From Sipunculus nudus (lineage: Eukaryota; Annelida; Sipuncula; Golfingiida; Sipunculidae): 64,000 nt of DNA. This document shows positions 47,251 to 60,626 of the stretch, piece by piece; within the stretch, counting starts at the first letter, position 1, and each line of letters starts with the position of its first letter. The stretch spans positions 18,093,019 to 18,157,018 of the forward strand of contig CM049306.1 of the NCBI GenBank assembly GCA_026874595.1, in the 5' to 3' direction. The position numbers and the translations under genes were made by a program. The notes beneath the pieces are model-generated. The model searched no databases and was not told where the DNA came from. It worked only from the letters and a program-made list of their open reading frames with translations.

Positions 47251-49365
47251 ATAATAAAAATTTCGAAAGCCAACATTTTCTTTCAATTTTACATACATAT
47301 TTTGCAATAAGAAATCGGCTGATGGCGCAAACCCATCGGCCGATGGGCGACCCATCGGTCGATCGATTGATGGCGCAAACCCATCGGCCGATGGGCTAGA
47401 TCGACCGATGGCGCGTAACATATATATTACATGTTCCCATGCAAGTGAACCTATATATAACAACATTGAGGGCAACTTCGTTTGACACTCCTCTCAATGT
47501 GAATTTTGGATTTGTACATACACATCGTTTTAGCTAGGTGTGGCCTTGAATATTTACATTATAAATTGAATAAAATCCATGGCAAATTCAAGAACTGTTT
47601 TTTTCTTATAATTCTATAGCAGGTTGAGCCACCTATAAATAATGAGCTCGTTGAGTACACATGTAAATCGTGCAGATGTTTTGTAGGCTTTGATCTCGTG
47701 AGCTTTCTATTCATGTCCAATAAACTAATGGGTTTAATATGACCACCCTTGAGTGAACCAAACACATTTACATTGGTTATATATAACTGACCTGTCTAAT
47801 GCGATCACCTGTGGATTAAGACTACTTTTATGTGGTCTTCTTACACACAGGTATCACGGTATACAGTAATAGGGGCCTGCCGCTCCCATTCTAACTGTTG
47901 TACCAATACTCAAATATAACCATTTTGTCATGCTATATTTGTGGCCATTTCTTCCGTAAAATACACAGTATAGTTTTACAATGTATGTAACAAGTTTTCA
48001 CCGTGTCTCAAGGGGTTACTGTCGTGACCTGGGTGTGCTATATGAAGCTTCACGTATAATTCTATCTGTGTACATGTGGCTAGTAAGATAATCGGAGTGA
48101 TGAACCAGTACAGTTATTGACATGCCTGAGAACTGACTGACACGGTTATTTTCAATAGTTTTTTATCGGTTAAGTAAATACAACCTGGCTCTTCACCCAT
48201 ACACCATTGAAAGTGGTCTATCGAATGAGGAGTTTACACGTAATGTGTACACTGTGTATACGCGAAGTTTTCATCATTGGCCACTCGACTCTCTTATATC
48301 ACTCTAACACGCCATAAGCAGAATCATTTTGAAAACTTATTCAAATTTGTTTATATGTGCACACGAAAGCCGAAAGCCCCCCCCCCCCCCCCCACACACA
48401 CCACACGCAATGTTAATGGCTCCCACGCCAGAGGACACTTCATGCCTCACTTCACGCCCATGTGATTCGGGGGGTTTCTTGTGCCCCTATTCCGAACCCA
48501 CCCACGGAGATATCCTGGGTATTAATATAGCACTCATGATCTAACCGAGTGGTACAGTCTAAATTTACGACTCCCGTACGCTTGTAGGCCTGGCTATTGC
48601 GGTTATTCATGGAGTTGCTAATCATATCTGTAAATTTGTACCTCAACAAAAATAAATTTAACTCTTTGCATATTGAGTGTCGTAGCACATTTCGTATTCA
48701 CTACCAGTGTAAAATTAATAACTATCATACCCTTATTTAAGCGAGCAGCACACACAAGAGGTTGTGATTCATATTTAGTGTTTGCTTGCTGTTCACTTTA
48801 AATATCCCATGGTAGATTGTTTTCGTCAAAAGGACTATTTTTTGTACATATTTTCATTTTAAAACCTTCAGTTATCGTGGTATGGGAGTTTCACCATGAG
48901 GTTGTATTGTTTACCAAATAAAGGCTATCAAATGACACTTCATTTTTTTAACGTCAGTTTTGAAGAAACTGTCACACACTCTTTCCTCCGAGTATAGTGT
49001 CAGTGTACAACAGAACTGCTTCTCATAACCGAGAAAGTAGCCTCAGGGCCGGACCAAGAAGGCATGTTGGGGGGGGGGGGGGGGGGGAAGAACAGGCCCT
49101 GAGGGCCAGGGGTTACAGCCCTACCCTAACCCCTACCCCCGGGACAGTCACAGGGGTAGGGGCGTCAATATAGGGGAGGGGGGGGGGGGGATGGTCAATG
49201 TAATCATCCCCCCCACTTTTCAGAGAATAATAGTATAATATTGCAAATGAAATATATTAATAAATAGAATTCAACACTTTTGATCCATTTACTAAACATT
49301 TAAACAATGTTATATCTAAACCTTGCTTAGAATTCACAAAATAACTTATTTTCTAAAACAAATAA

Positions 49366-49366
<1 letters not shown>

Positions 49367-49431
<65 letters not shown>

Positions 49432-49457
49432 GAATATGACACTCGGAGACGCTGAAA

Positions 49458-49488
<31 letters not shown>
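49367..49488. repeat. Two (TA)n tracts
   Basis: 49367-49428 and 49463-49488, separated by 34 bp of unique sequence. Confidence 0.94.
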
Positions 49489-50106
49489 CGGTATGTGGGT
49501 GTATGTGTGTGTGTGTATTTATATATACAAAGTCATCCCCCACCCTGGAAGAAAAATTGACGCCCTCCAGATGCTCTTGAATTTAAAATTATTTTGAAAT
49601 TGTGCTTTATATGCATCAAATTATGAGAAATATTTCACAAAATAGTTATCTATGAGAAAACATGCTTTATTTCTTATTGTTTATGCTGATTGTTTTTTAC
49701 ACAATCGTCATTAATCTTCATGATCATTAAGGATGTCAGTGAGAATTTTCCAGACATCGAGTGCAAAATATAAACACAGAGAATAATGTGCATTAAACGG
49801 ATTTTATTTTCAGAAGAATCTGCCATTAGCAAATGTTTTAATTCAGATTAAGGAAAAAATGATAGGCGGACTGAACTGTATTTGGGGAAATTTTGATATT
49901 ACTGTATGTTACCTAAAGGATTGCGAAGATGTTATGTGAAATGTTTAGAGGCATGTGCTTCATATGCATCAGTTTAACCTGAATCGATAGAAGATATCTT
50001 ACATCAATGTTTGTGAAATAATCAATATATACAGATGAATTTCAACATGCAACAAACATTATGTTAATTGCAGATTATGTATATATAAAGGACCTGGTAG
50101 ATTAAA

Positions 50107-50111
<5 letters not shown>

Positions 50112-50170
<59 letters not shown>
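50112..50170. repeat. (TA)n microsatellite
   Basis: About 30 units, shortly before the pearl-like element. Confidence 0.94.
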
Positions 50171-50173
<3 letters not shown>

Positions 50174-50639
50174 TACTGCAGGCAGGTATATGTATGGCCT
50201 GCTCATGAGAAAAAGAACATAATTATAATGTACCTTGGGCTATGTATTTATAAATGATTTTTGTCTGACATTAAAAAATCGTCTGTGATGAAATATCAAA
50301 GTATCGTTCAAGGTCATAAGAAATGTCTGTGGCGATTAAAACAAGTGACCCATGGGTCATGACGCTCAGCTGACTGGGAAGAGATTCACAAAAGGAAATT
50401 TTATCATCAGAATGGTAGATACCCATTCAACTGAAGCATCAAACAGATTAACCAACAGGCCAAGATTTAGTCTGTATTTATATATCTGAAAAATAGAGAA
50501 AAAATGTGTAAACTTTAAAAACTAGAATACGGGTAGCCGACAAGTGACTACGTGTATCTGCCAAAATCAGAGTGAAGTGAGGCATGGATTGAGTGGCAAG
50601 GGGAAACAGAGTGAGGTATGTTGCATATTAGCATGGATG

Positions 50640-52300
50640 TCTGCAGCCTAAATGTGTATGTAGGTTGTGCAACCTACCACAAATCCAGAAAGCTGTCCAA
50701 GTTGTATACATATGCAAAATTTTAGGCAGAAAAGTCAAACCACTACATGGAAATGAGTGATTTTAGCCCACGGCAGACAAACAGACAGACGCTGTGCAAA
50801 AATGGTTGCAGTTTTGTGTATGATAAAGACCTATGTGGGATCTAAACACAAGTACAATTTTGGCCCAATCGGTCAAATGGTTCCTGAGATATTAGCTTGG
50901 ATGTGTGCAGCGTTAACTGGAATGTAGGTGGCGCCACCTGTCATAAAATCAAGAAAGCTATCCAGGATGTATAAACCTGCAAAATTTTAGGCAGTTATGT
51001 CAAACCACTACAGAGAAATGAGTGATTTTAGGCCACGGCAGACCAACAGACAGACGCTGTGCAAAATGTGCAAAAATGGTTGCAGGTGGCCCCTCCAGTT
51101 TTGTGTATGATAAAGACCTATGCGAGATCTATACACATGCAAAATTTTGGCCCAATCGTTCAAACGGTTCCCGAGATATGAGCTTGGATGTCTGCAGCAT
51201 AAACTAGAATAAAGGTGGCGCCACCTGTCATAAAATCAAGAAAGCTATCCAGGATGTATAAAACTGCAAAATTTTAGGCAGATATGTCAAACCACTGCCA
51301 AGATGTGAGTGACTTTATTGCACGGCAGACAAACAGACAGACGCTGTGCAAAAATGGTTGCAGGTGGTGCCACCAGTTTTGTGTATGATAAAGAGCTATG
51401 TTAGATCTATACACATGCAAATTTTTGCCCGATCGGTCAAACGGTTCCCGAGATATGAGCTTGGATGTCTGCAGCATAAACTAGAATAAAGGTGGCGCCA
51501 CCTGTCATAAAATCAAGAAAGCTATCCAGGATGTATAAAACTGCAAAATTTTAGGCAGATATGTCAAACCACTGCCAAGATGTGAGTGACTTTATTGCAC
51601 GGCAGACAAACAGACAGACGCTGTGCAAAAATGGTTGCAGGTGGTGCCACCAGTTTTGTGTATGATAAAGAGCTATGTTAGATCTATACACATGCAAAAT
51701 TTTGGCCCGATCGGTCAAACGGTTCCCGAGATATGAGCTTGGATGTCATCAGCGTGAACGTGAATGTAGGTGGTGCCACCTGTCATAAAATCAAGAAAGC
51801 TATCCAGGATGTATAAAACTGCAAAATTTTAGGCAGATTTGTCAAACCACTGCCGAGATATGAGTGACATTATTGCACGGCAGACGAACAGACAGACGCT
51901 GTGCAAAAATGGTTGCAGGTGGCACCACCAGTTTAGCGTATGATAAAGAGCTATGTTAGATCTATATACATGCAAAATTTTGGCCCGATCGGTCAAACGG
52001 TTCCCGAAATATGAGCTTGGATGTCATCAGGTGAATGAGAATGTAGGTGGCGCCACTTGTCATAAAATCAAGAAAGCTATCCAGGATGTATACGCATGCC
52101 GAATTTCAGGTGAATTAGTCAATTCACTACAAAGATATGAGTGATTTTAACCAAAGGCAGATGAACAGATGGACACTGTGCAAACATAGTTACAGGTGGC
52201 GCCACCATTTTTTGTGTATGTTATAGAGCTGTCCAAGGGCTACATTAGTATAAATTTTATTTCCTGATCAGTCAAACGGTTCCCGAGATATGAGCTTGGA
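50640..52300. repeat. ~277-bp tandem array, about 6 copies, each with a GGTGGCGCCACC palindrome
   Basis: AGCTTGGATGTCTGCAGC recurs at 51181 and 51458 (277 bp), and GTCATAAAATCAAGAAAGC near 50938, 51227, 51504, 51780 and 52058. Inner copies differ by only a few bases; the outermost are degraded. Confidence 0.92.
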
Positions 52301-52429
52301 AAGCTGATAAAATCAAGTCCCAGAGGAGCTCTCTGGAAACGAACGCGGCAACGGCGGAGGAACCCGGTCAAAAACATAGTATCCACAAAACTTCGTTTTG
52401 GCGGGTACAAAAATACAGGTGGCTCCACC

Positions 52430-54430
52430 AGTCTGCAGAAACTAATAAAAACACTTACAAACATCAATATCCATGCAAAGAATCATGGTGATCTCCCCAT
52501 TAGTTGTTCAGATACTTCAGCTTTTGTATCAAATTTTCCATTATTCTGAGGGATACTTCGGAGTCCTATAGCTTGAAGGATATGGGTAACAGAGACCTAA
52601 TGTTAAGTTTCCACAGGCACTTTTCATGGGCCTTCTTGCATGACAAGAATGAAGATTCTAGGTCCAGTTGTTGCGATTTGTACCCTGTTGACAGATAACC
52701 ACATCTTTAAAGGTATCAAAAAAAGAGAAAAAAAAATCGTAAAAATTTGAAAAAAATAGAGGTGGCGCACCCAGTCTGCAGAAACTGATGGAACAGGTCA
52801 TGATGAATATGAATGCCGAAAATCATGACCATCAGTGTTGTAGTTATTGAGATACTGCAGTTTTTTGTATCAAATTTTCCATTATTCTGGGGGGTAATTT
52901 GGAGCCATACAGCTTAAAGAATATGGGTGACAGAGATCAATTTCAGTTTTCCATGGAGACTTTTCATGGGTCTCCCTGTGTGTCAAGAATGAAGATTCTA
53001 GGTCCAGTTTTAATGATTTGTGCCCTGTTAACAGATGTTCATAACTTTAAAGGTCTCAAAAATAGAGAAAAAATTCGTAAAAAAACCCGAACAAATACAG
53101 GTGGTGCCACCAGTCTGCAGAAACTGATTGATCAATATCCATGAAAACAATTATGGTGATCTCTGCATTAGTTGTTCAGATACTTCAGCTTTTGTATCAA
53201 ATTTTCCATTATTCTGAGCTGTACTTTGGAGTGCCATAGCTCAAAGGATATGGGTAACAGAGACCTAATTTCAGGTGTCCATGGAGACTTATCATGGGTC
53301 TCCCTGTGTGTCAACAATGAAGATTCTAGGTCCAGTCCTTACGATTTGTACCCTGTTCACAGATAACTACATCCTGAAAGGTCTCGAAAATAGAGAAAAA
53401 AAATTGGGAAAATTTAAAAAAATACAGGTGGCACCACCAGTCTGCAGGTACTGATGAAACACCTCTTGATCAATATGTATGCCAAAAATCATGACCATCA
53501 GTGTTGTAGTTATTGAGATGTTGCAGTTTGTTTTTAACAAATTTTCCATTATTCTGGGGGGTTATTGGGAGCCCCCCATAGCTCAAAGGATATGGGTAAC
53601 AGAGACCTTATTTCAGGTTTCCATGCAGACTTTTTATGGACCTCTCAGTGTGTCAAGAATGAAGATTCTAGGTCCAGTCTTTATGATTTGTGCCCTGTTA
53701 AGAGCTGTTCACATTTTTAAATTCGTAAAAAATCGAAAAATTCAGGTGGCGCCACCAGTCTGCAGGAAGTGATGGAACATCTCATGATCAATACGTATGC
53801 CAAAAATCATGACCATCAGTCAAGTAGTTAATAAGATATTGAAGTTTTTGTATGAAATTTTTTACTTTTCTGGGGGGTACTTTTGGGCCCCATAGCTCGA
53901 AGGATATGGGTAACAGAGATCTAATTTATGGTTTCCACGGAGACTTTTAATAGGTTTCTCAGTGTGTCGAGAATGAAGATTCTAGGTCCAGCGGTTACGA
54001 TTTGTGCCACGTTAACAGATGACAGCATCTTTAAACGTCTCAAAAATAGAGGAAAAAATTGTAAAAAAATCGAAAAATATAGGTGGCGCCACCAGTCTGC
54101 AGGAACTTATGGAACATCTCATGATCAATATGTATGCCAAAAATCATGACCATCAGTGTTGTAGTTATTGAGATATTGAAGTTTTTGTATGAAATTTTTT
54201 ACTATTCTGGGGGGTACTTTGGGGCCCTATAGCTCGAAGGATATGGGTTACAGAGACCTAATTTCTGGTTTCCAAGGAGATTTTTCATGGACCTCTCAGT
54301 GTATCAAGAATTAAGATTCTAGGTCTAGGCTTTACGATTTGTGCCTTGTTAACAGATGTTCACATTTTTAAAGGTCTCAAAAATAGAGAAAAAAATTTGT
54401 AAAAAATTGAAAAACCAGTCTGCAGGAAGT
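52430..54430. repeat. ~320-340-bp tandem array, about 6-7 copies
   Basis: CAGTCTGCAG recurs near 52430, 52771, 53111, 53438, 53755, 54094 and 54416. Each unit contains ATTTTCCATTATTCTG or a variant, AAGGATATGGGTAACAGAGA and GAAGATTCTAGGTCCAG. Most copies open with GGTGGCGCCACCAG or a one-base variant. Confidence 0.92.
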
Positions 54431-54730
54431 GATGGAACATCTCATGATCAATATGTGTGCCAAAAATCATGACCATCAGTCAAGTAGTTAATGAGATATT
54501 GAAGTTTTTGTATGAAATTTTTGACTTTTCTGGGGGGTACTTTTGGGCCCCAAAGCTCAAAGGATATGGGTAACAGAGACCTAATTTCTGGTTTCCAAGG
54601 AGATTTTTTATAGACCTCTCAGAATCCCAAGTTACAAGGTTCTAGGTTCAGCGGTTACGATTTGTGCCTGGTTAACGGACGGACAGACGGACAGACGGAC
54701 AGACGGACGACGGACAAAGAGTGATCGCTA

Positions 54731-54761
54731 TAGCTCAGATGACTTTCAGTCAGCTGAGCTA
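54731..54761. repeat. Terminal hairpin of the pearl-like element
   Basis: TAGCTCAGATGAC, loop TTTCA, GTCAGCTGAGCTA; 12 of 13 positions pair, followed by AAAAACC. Confidence 0.9.
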
Positions 54762-55719
54762 AAAACCGGAGAACCATCTTTCTTTCTTTTTAGTTTTAAG
54801 TGTAATATCCACTGGTATACATCCCTGTGTATGTACATAAGGGTCAGAGCTGTCAACCTCGTTTGACCCATAGTTGACCTGAGATATGTTTTCAAAAGTC
54901 TCAGCATAGTAATGCTTCTCTGGCACTCGTGACTGGAAGTGATGCAGATATTTTCAACACTGCTTTGAGAGTATAATAGAACTTTTTATCACAAAAGTTA
55001 GCGACTCCTCAATAGACTGAGCTGAACTATGTATACACTTTGGGTACAGTATTTATATATATCGCTGAAGCAGAATCGACCGATTCCCTGGAGTTTGTAC
55101 ATAAATTAACAAGGAACGTTAGATGGGAATAAAGATATTTGAGGTAACAGTGACCAGAATTGATTTGATATGGTACAAAAGGGACCATGCAGAATTGGTT
55201 GGAATTTTTGACCTAAAACTTCATTTGGGGGAACTTCGGGGGGGGGGGGGGGGCACCTGCCCCCTTTGTCCCCCTCTGGATCTGGCCCTGAAACTTAATT
55301 TCCTGATAAAGTAATTTCATGAAAGTCTCAACACGCTTTAACACGGAAACACGGTTCCGCGGCCATATTGGCCTCGTTGTGATATGGCAAGTAAGCAAAC
55401 ACCACGTGAATAAACGTAAATCGCCTCGTATGCCACGGCATATTTCCCATTTCAATTCCTTGTAGTATAAAATAAACGATATATAACCTGACACCGTAGA
55501 AAGAAGAAAAACCACAGCTCTTCAAGAAAACGTATTTCATTACCTACCTGACATTACGTGGCGGTAGTTCCCCAGTTTATCCAGTGTATTCCATATGATA
55601 TAGTTTTGGGGCTAGGAAAGGCAAATTATATAAAAACAACCGGGACAGAAACTATTTATTCCCCCATGGATATATGAAAATATAATAAAATGTTTGTATG
55701 TGTAAATGTTAATTTGTCT

Positions 55720-55722
<3 letters not shown>

Positions 55723-55778
<56 letters not shown>
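55723..55778. repeat. (TA)n microsatellite
   Basis: Followed to ~55890 by shorter TA clusters. Confidence 0.94.
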
Positions 55779-55779
<1 letters not shown>

Positions 55780-56087
55780 CAAAGATAAGTATAATACATT
55801 TATATAATTAAAGCTAATTCAATAAAATAATATATATATATATATCATTCAGTAAAATTATATATATATATATAATTATTTATATATATAATTATTAGAA
55901 CTGTTCAATAACTATATAGTAAATATAAGATTCACTTTTATAAGGTAAATGTAAGATAAAATTTCACTTTGCCTATCGGATTTCAAGAACTCTAATCTTC
56001 TGTTTCAAAGCCATTCTAATATTTATTATATTATTTATTTATTATCTATAATATCATTAATATAATCATGCTGAATAATAATAATGA

Positions 56088-56108
56088 TATAATAATAATA
56101 ATAATAAT

Positions 56109-56165
<57 letters not shown>
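56088..56165. repeat. Compound (AAT)n(TA)n microsatellite
   Basis: AAT units from 56088, TA from 56114; same order as at 39124. Confidence 0.94.
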
Positions 56166-56167
<2 letters not shown>

Positions 56168-58193
56168 ATCATTATTAATACTATAATCAGTATCAGGTGC
56201 GTGTTTTTCTGTGATCAATTCTACCGTTTCTTATATTGTTTCAGTCATGAAAATTTAGCAACCAAATTAGACTATATAATTGTAAAAACTGTCTGTTATA
56301 TCTATTCCATGATAAAATCATAATATGGCAAGATAGCAACTGTATTTAAGTATCTGACAATGAATAACACTCTGAATACCTGTCATAACTTGTATATTCA
56401 GTGAACTTACTCTTGACATATATTTTATTGTATTAATGAACATAACTTTTTTTTCCAAATAAAGGCATAATAATTTATAATTATATAGTGCATGAAGTTT
56501 GATATTTCGATCATCATTTTGTCATAATTTATGTTATAACATGTTAGTTTGGTTTAAAGAGTAAGGTATAAGATACGCGACACAAAAGAATAAGTTATGT
56601 CAGTTATATAGAGACAACCATATGATGAAAAATCTGTTGTACATATGAAAAATCTGTTGTACAGTCTCGGAAAGAATATGAATTGATATTTGCTGAAGCT
56701 ATCTATGAATAATTGTTTTTTTTTATATTTTCATAATGTTTATTCATTTTATCAGAAAGTTTACAGAAAATTTATATTTTGGCAATGGGTCTTATTTAAA
56801 TCATACCATGTTATAATTATGTTATATTATATTCAACAGTATCAACATAATATAAAATTTCCCTTTTATTGCTGTTCATCGTTATTCAGTGAACATCATC
56901 ATTGTCAATGGCAATATAATCTCTAACATGCAGTTCAGCTCTGTGTAATGATATAATGAAAAGGCTAACTTTATATTCAAAGTAAGCAACCAATCAAAAT
57001 CCATAAAAAATAAATGTGTCCAGTCTGGCCTTATCAAATGTTAAGATATTTCTTTCAAACGATATATGAAAAAAAGGTTATAATAATGTGCCTTTAATAA
57101 TGCTATAGATAATGCTAGAGATATAAAATTGATAATATTCTATTTGTAAGGTTTGCTTTGAAATTACATGAAATAAAAATAATTGATTAACATATATGTA
57201 AAATAAATAAATTACTTAATAATGATTTGGCTCACCATGAACCAACAGTATGTGTAAAGAATACGATATAAATGTAATTACCAAAAATTGATAATACTTA
57301 GACTAAGTGTAAATACCTCGTACCTCGCCGGATCTACTCGGCCATTCACATTACATTGAAATAATTTCAAATTTAATGAATTATACTCATGCCTTCATAT
57401 CATTTATCTTATTTTGTTTTTGGGTAAAGTGTTTGCAATGAAGGACATAAAGTGACAGATCATAATACTGTTTGTATATATATAATATTGTACATTCATT
57501 TATTGTATTTACAAATATAATATTATATATTCATTTATTTTATATATATATGTATCATTGTGTACAGTCTTCGGTTAAACCTCAGATGGAGTGTAAACAT
57601 ATCACAAAAAAGACAAGGCATGGACATTCTGTCAGTGTTGACAAGATACCAGACATCCCCGACTCAGATTAGACACAGGGCTTCCCCCTGACTGTCTGAC
57701 AGATGAAGGATATCTTGGCATCAAAGCTAAATGAGTTCACGACACAACGTGCTTTACCTATGTTTAGTTTATACTATCTTCAACGGGGAGTACGCTTAGA
57801 CAAAGCCGGTGTTTATTCATATAAAAATAGGGGTAAAGTTTTCCATAGCGTCATACAAAACACCAAGTTTACAATCGCCAATGTGCTATTGTTTTCTCGC
57901 CAACCAGACATAAACAAAGATTACATCCGGGACTCTCACTTCTGTAAAAGCTAAACCGTGCTTCGGTGTTATATCGCGACGTTGTCCTATAACTAAAACA
58001 CCTATGATAACATGCACCCAGATCCTCCGACTAGGCCGAGATCTGTACCTAGTCCATGGTAATGTTTGACCTCTGTGTCTATTGATTTGACATCCGGATA
58101 CAGTGTGTAAATGACTGTGAGGTCATCAAATGTCGATCAGCCAGACAGCGTCTATTTATATTTGACATACAGGTTACCACGCGTTATTATGAA

Positions 58194-58856
58194 CAGTAAA
58201 ACCTGTGTTATAAGACCACCCGAGCGAGTGGCCAAAAGTGGTTTTAATAGACAGGTGGTCTCATCATAAAGGTGGTCTTTCAGACAGGTTCCATTGTAGT
58301 AAATATATAACCGGAGATTCATATTATGAAATCATTTTGCCTCTAGATTAATATTTGATAACCGATGCTTAAATCGGATTCAGTGAGCTTAATGTTGGGT
58401 TACAGGATGATTCCAACATACAGCCAAACAAAAACACAACAGCGTGAGGGCCTGACCATCCACACCCATGACCGATCGATAGGGTGTGGCATTTAATCTT
58501 TAGATACAGGAATTTATTGAAAGCAAACATGGCAGTGAAACAGGCAGAATTTCAGCCAGTCTCTCGAGAGTTCTCGTCGAATTGTGATTTGAGGAATAGC
58601 TGAAGGTATAATTAGTACAAGTAATGAACTTTATGTTCGTATTTGTTGGCAGACCAACAAAATACTTGACATACATTTAACTTGAAACCTCAAAATTTTA
58701 CCGCCAACGAGACCTCGATGAAGTGGTTACATTTTCGAAATGGGCGTGTAAGCGAGGTCCGATATAAAAGCAATTAAGCAGTTTGGACCGTGAAAATGTA
58801 TTTGTTATTTTGAGGTGTTCGATAAACCTAGTTGGTCGTAAGGCGAGGTTTTACTG
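58194..58856. mobile_element. ~660-bp MITE with CAGTAAAACCT inverted termini
   Basis: The left end CAGTAAAACCTGTGTTATAA and the reversed right end CAGTAAAACCTCGCCTTACG share the first 11 bases and a looser pattern beyond. CAGTAAAACCTC-type ends are typical of widespread invertebrate Tc1/mariner-like MITEs. A clear TA duplication is not visible. Confidence 0.65.
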
Positions 58857-60626
58857 TGTATGTAACATTATACATTATATATGGTGATAACATTGCCTAT
58901 TGTTCAATGTGCAAATACTCTGCGTCATCTAGTGATTGCGTTATCTACATGGTTACATGCAAATGACAGTGTTGGGGACACGGAGTGGCTTCACCTAAAA
59001 CACACTCTCTCTTTCTTTCTCTCTCTCTCTCTCTCTCAGAACAGGATTAACCCAGAAGTCAAACTTTTTGGTGAGCTATAGGTGGCGGTAATTACTCAAT
59101 TACTTCAAACCACCATTCCCCGGGCCAAAAGTGGGGCGTAATCCCGGACAAGCCCCCATCTGTTACGAAGACATTTTTCTAAGGGGAAAATATTGGGCCG
59201 ATCAATCTTGGATTCGAACCCATGTCGGTGGCACTCAAGCTAATGATGAGTTGCACATGGGAAGGTTCAATACTCATTGTTTGGACACTTGGTTCACTAT
59301 AAAGCACAGATAACTAGATATTTGCTATTTCAGAAGGATCAATGGAAACCTCCGAACTTTGAACGCCGCAACAGAGCCATAATAGAGATTAGACTTAGGA
59401 GTTGACCACCTTATAAACATCCCAAGACTGGATACCAGGTGCAAATCTGAATAATTTCTTTGACTAAAGCCACTTTTGGAAGATCAGCTGTATTTTATAT
59501 CTAGCGTGTGCATGCACAGAAAAAAAAAGCAATCGGATGGTTTTGATCTCGGGATGAAATGGAGAGGACGCTAGACTTGTAACTGCAAGGGTGTTGGATC
59601 ACGTCCAGTTCTGAGCGTCCTCCGCGTTATACATATTAATACTACCAAGTCTATGGTAGCTTCGCCTTATAAGCAAGGAAACTGAACCAATCAAATGACT
59701 TGCGGAAACTTGGTTTACCCCGCTGCCGGAGCACGCCTGGTGCTGGTTCTAGGCCAATCGTTTAGCCATGCCGAGAGGGCATCGAGAATTTGACCAAATA
59801 AATAAATTCATATAAACCTGTCCCGTTTCTAGTGTACATGTATTCTTGTTTACATTGCGTGAATTGTTTACCATTCGATTGATTTGATTATCAGTTTTGA
59901 TTTCTGTCCGAACATTTGCAGGCTTGTTCATTATATTCATGAAATAGACTCCAGAGTTGGTCGCTGAATCAAGGCCAGGGAAATGCGTGGCTGTCACAGA
60001 TTTGGTGGTGTGAAGATGACTTCATTATCAAGGTTAAAGACTTTACTACAATAGAGGATGAGCCATCTGGCCTCTCTCCACCCTTGAGTCACCGGAGGCA
60101 GGAAAACGTAAAACGAATAACCTATAAGCGCTCCTTGCCTCATGTTTGTGGGTTCATACTTCCCAGGGAGCAGAAACAGGCTACAAGACCCAAAAACCCT
60201 CAAGACGATGTGTAAAGTTGGACGAGACTGACATCGTCTAGGAAACCAGACTGAGCAGACGGGTATTTTTCGAGGCGGTACAAAGAGGTTTCTCGTTATT
60301 GGACCCGTTCATTGTTACGGAGTTAATCGACTCTGTTCAATTCCAAAGCTCTCTAATCTGTAGTAGGCATAATGGAGAATTAACTCTAAAGGAAGGATGC
60401 ATGCAGTGGAACGTTTTATTGTTTACCTGCATTAAAGTCATGTATATATAATGAATATGCTTTATATGTCAAGATGGATTTATTAAAAAATACATGAGAA
60501 TTCCCGAAACTATCGTAAATGAAAATGACGAGTTACATTTTTAGTAATATTATAATGTAAATTAAAATTTTGTATCTCAGTCATATTATCACGTAACTTC
60601 AACACAGAAAGCAGACTAGGCTTAAT
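58857..60626. other. Intron of gene B with tRNA-like fragments
   Basis: (CT)n near 59003-59036; a perfect B-box (GGTTCGAATCC) on the minus strand at 59210-59220; a tRNA-like anticodon arm GCTAGACTTGTAACTGCAAG at about 59571. These are probably SINE or tRNA-pseudogene fragments; no gene seen. Confidence 0.35.

Larger units (their letters stand above)
45536..47420 (-). mobile_element. 1.9-kb Ginger-like element with palindrome-array TIRs and decayed protease ORF
   Basis: The left end TGTTACGCGCCATCGGTCGA and the identical right end on the minus strand begin inverted repeats of about 95 bp. TATA flanks both ends (45532-45535, 47421-47424). Both arms are arrays of CCCATCGGCCGATGGG-type palindromes joined by TTGCGCCAT. 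The interior keeps minus-strand coding remnants (46543-46058). TGTTACG...CGTAACA ends and a 4-bp TSD fit the Ginger group; the tandem palindromes in the TIRs are unusual. Confidence 0.82.
47425..50363. other. Intron of gene B; no gene seen, microsatellites and G/C runs only
   Basis: Contains a C16 run at about 48378 and G-runs at 49069-49087 and 49180-49190 flanking CCCCTACCCC/GGGGTAGGGG sequences that can fold back. Confidence 0.55.
50364..54761. mobile_element. 4.4-kb pearl/HINE-like (Helitron-related) element
   Basis: The left end GCTCAGCTGACTGGGAAG is inverse to the right end, whose minus strand reads TTAGCTCAGCTGACTGAAAG. The core is two tandem arrays. Near the right end lie an (ACGG/ACAG)n tract (54677-54712) and a terminal hairpin at 54731-54761 with 13-bp arms (one mismatch). 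This is the architecture of pearl-type elements described from bivalves and of HINEs, which depend on Helentron proteins in trans. No coding region is present. Confidence 0.75.
54765..58190. other. Intron of gene B; AT-rich, no gene seen
   Basis: Holds a G-run fragment of the GGATCC-type repeat (55225-55292), several TA/AAT microsatellites (55723-56165) and otherwise unremarkable sequence. Confidence 0.55.

Noticed and set aside
57472-57954. Two open frames of 66 and 83 codons
   Set aside because: No recognisable domain, no convincing splice context and low-complexity start; treated as chance.
59540-59640. Threonine-tRNA-like anticodon arm (CTTGTAA loop)
   Set aside because: The B box is degenerate and the acceptor ends do not pair; at most a SINE or tRNA pseudogene fragment.
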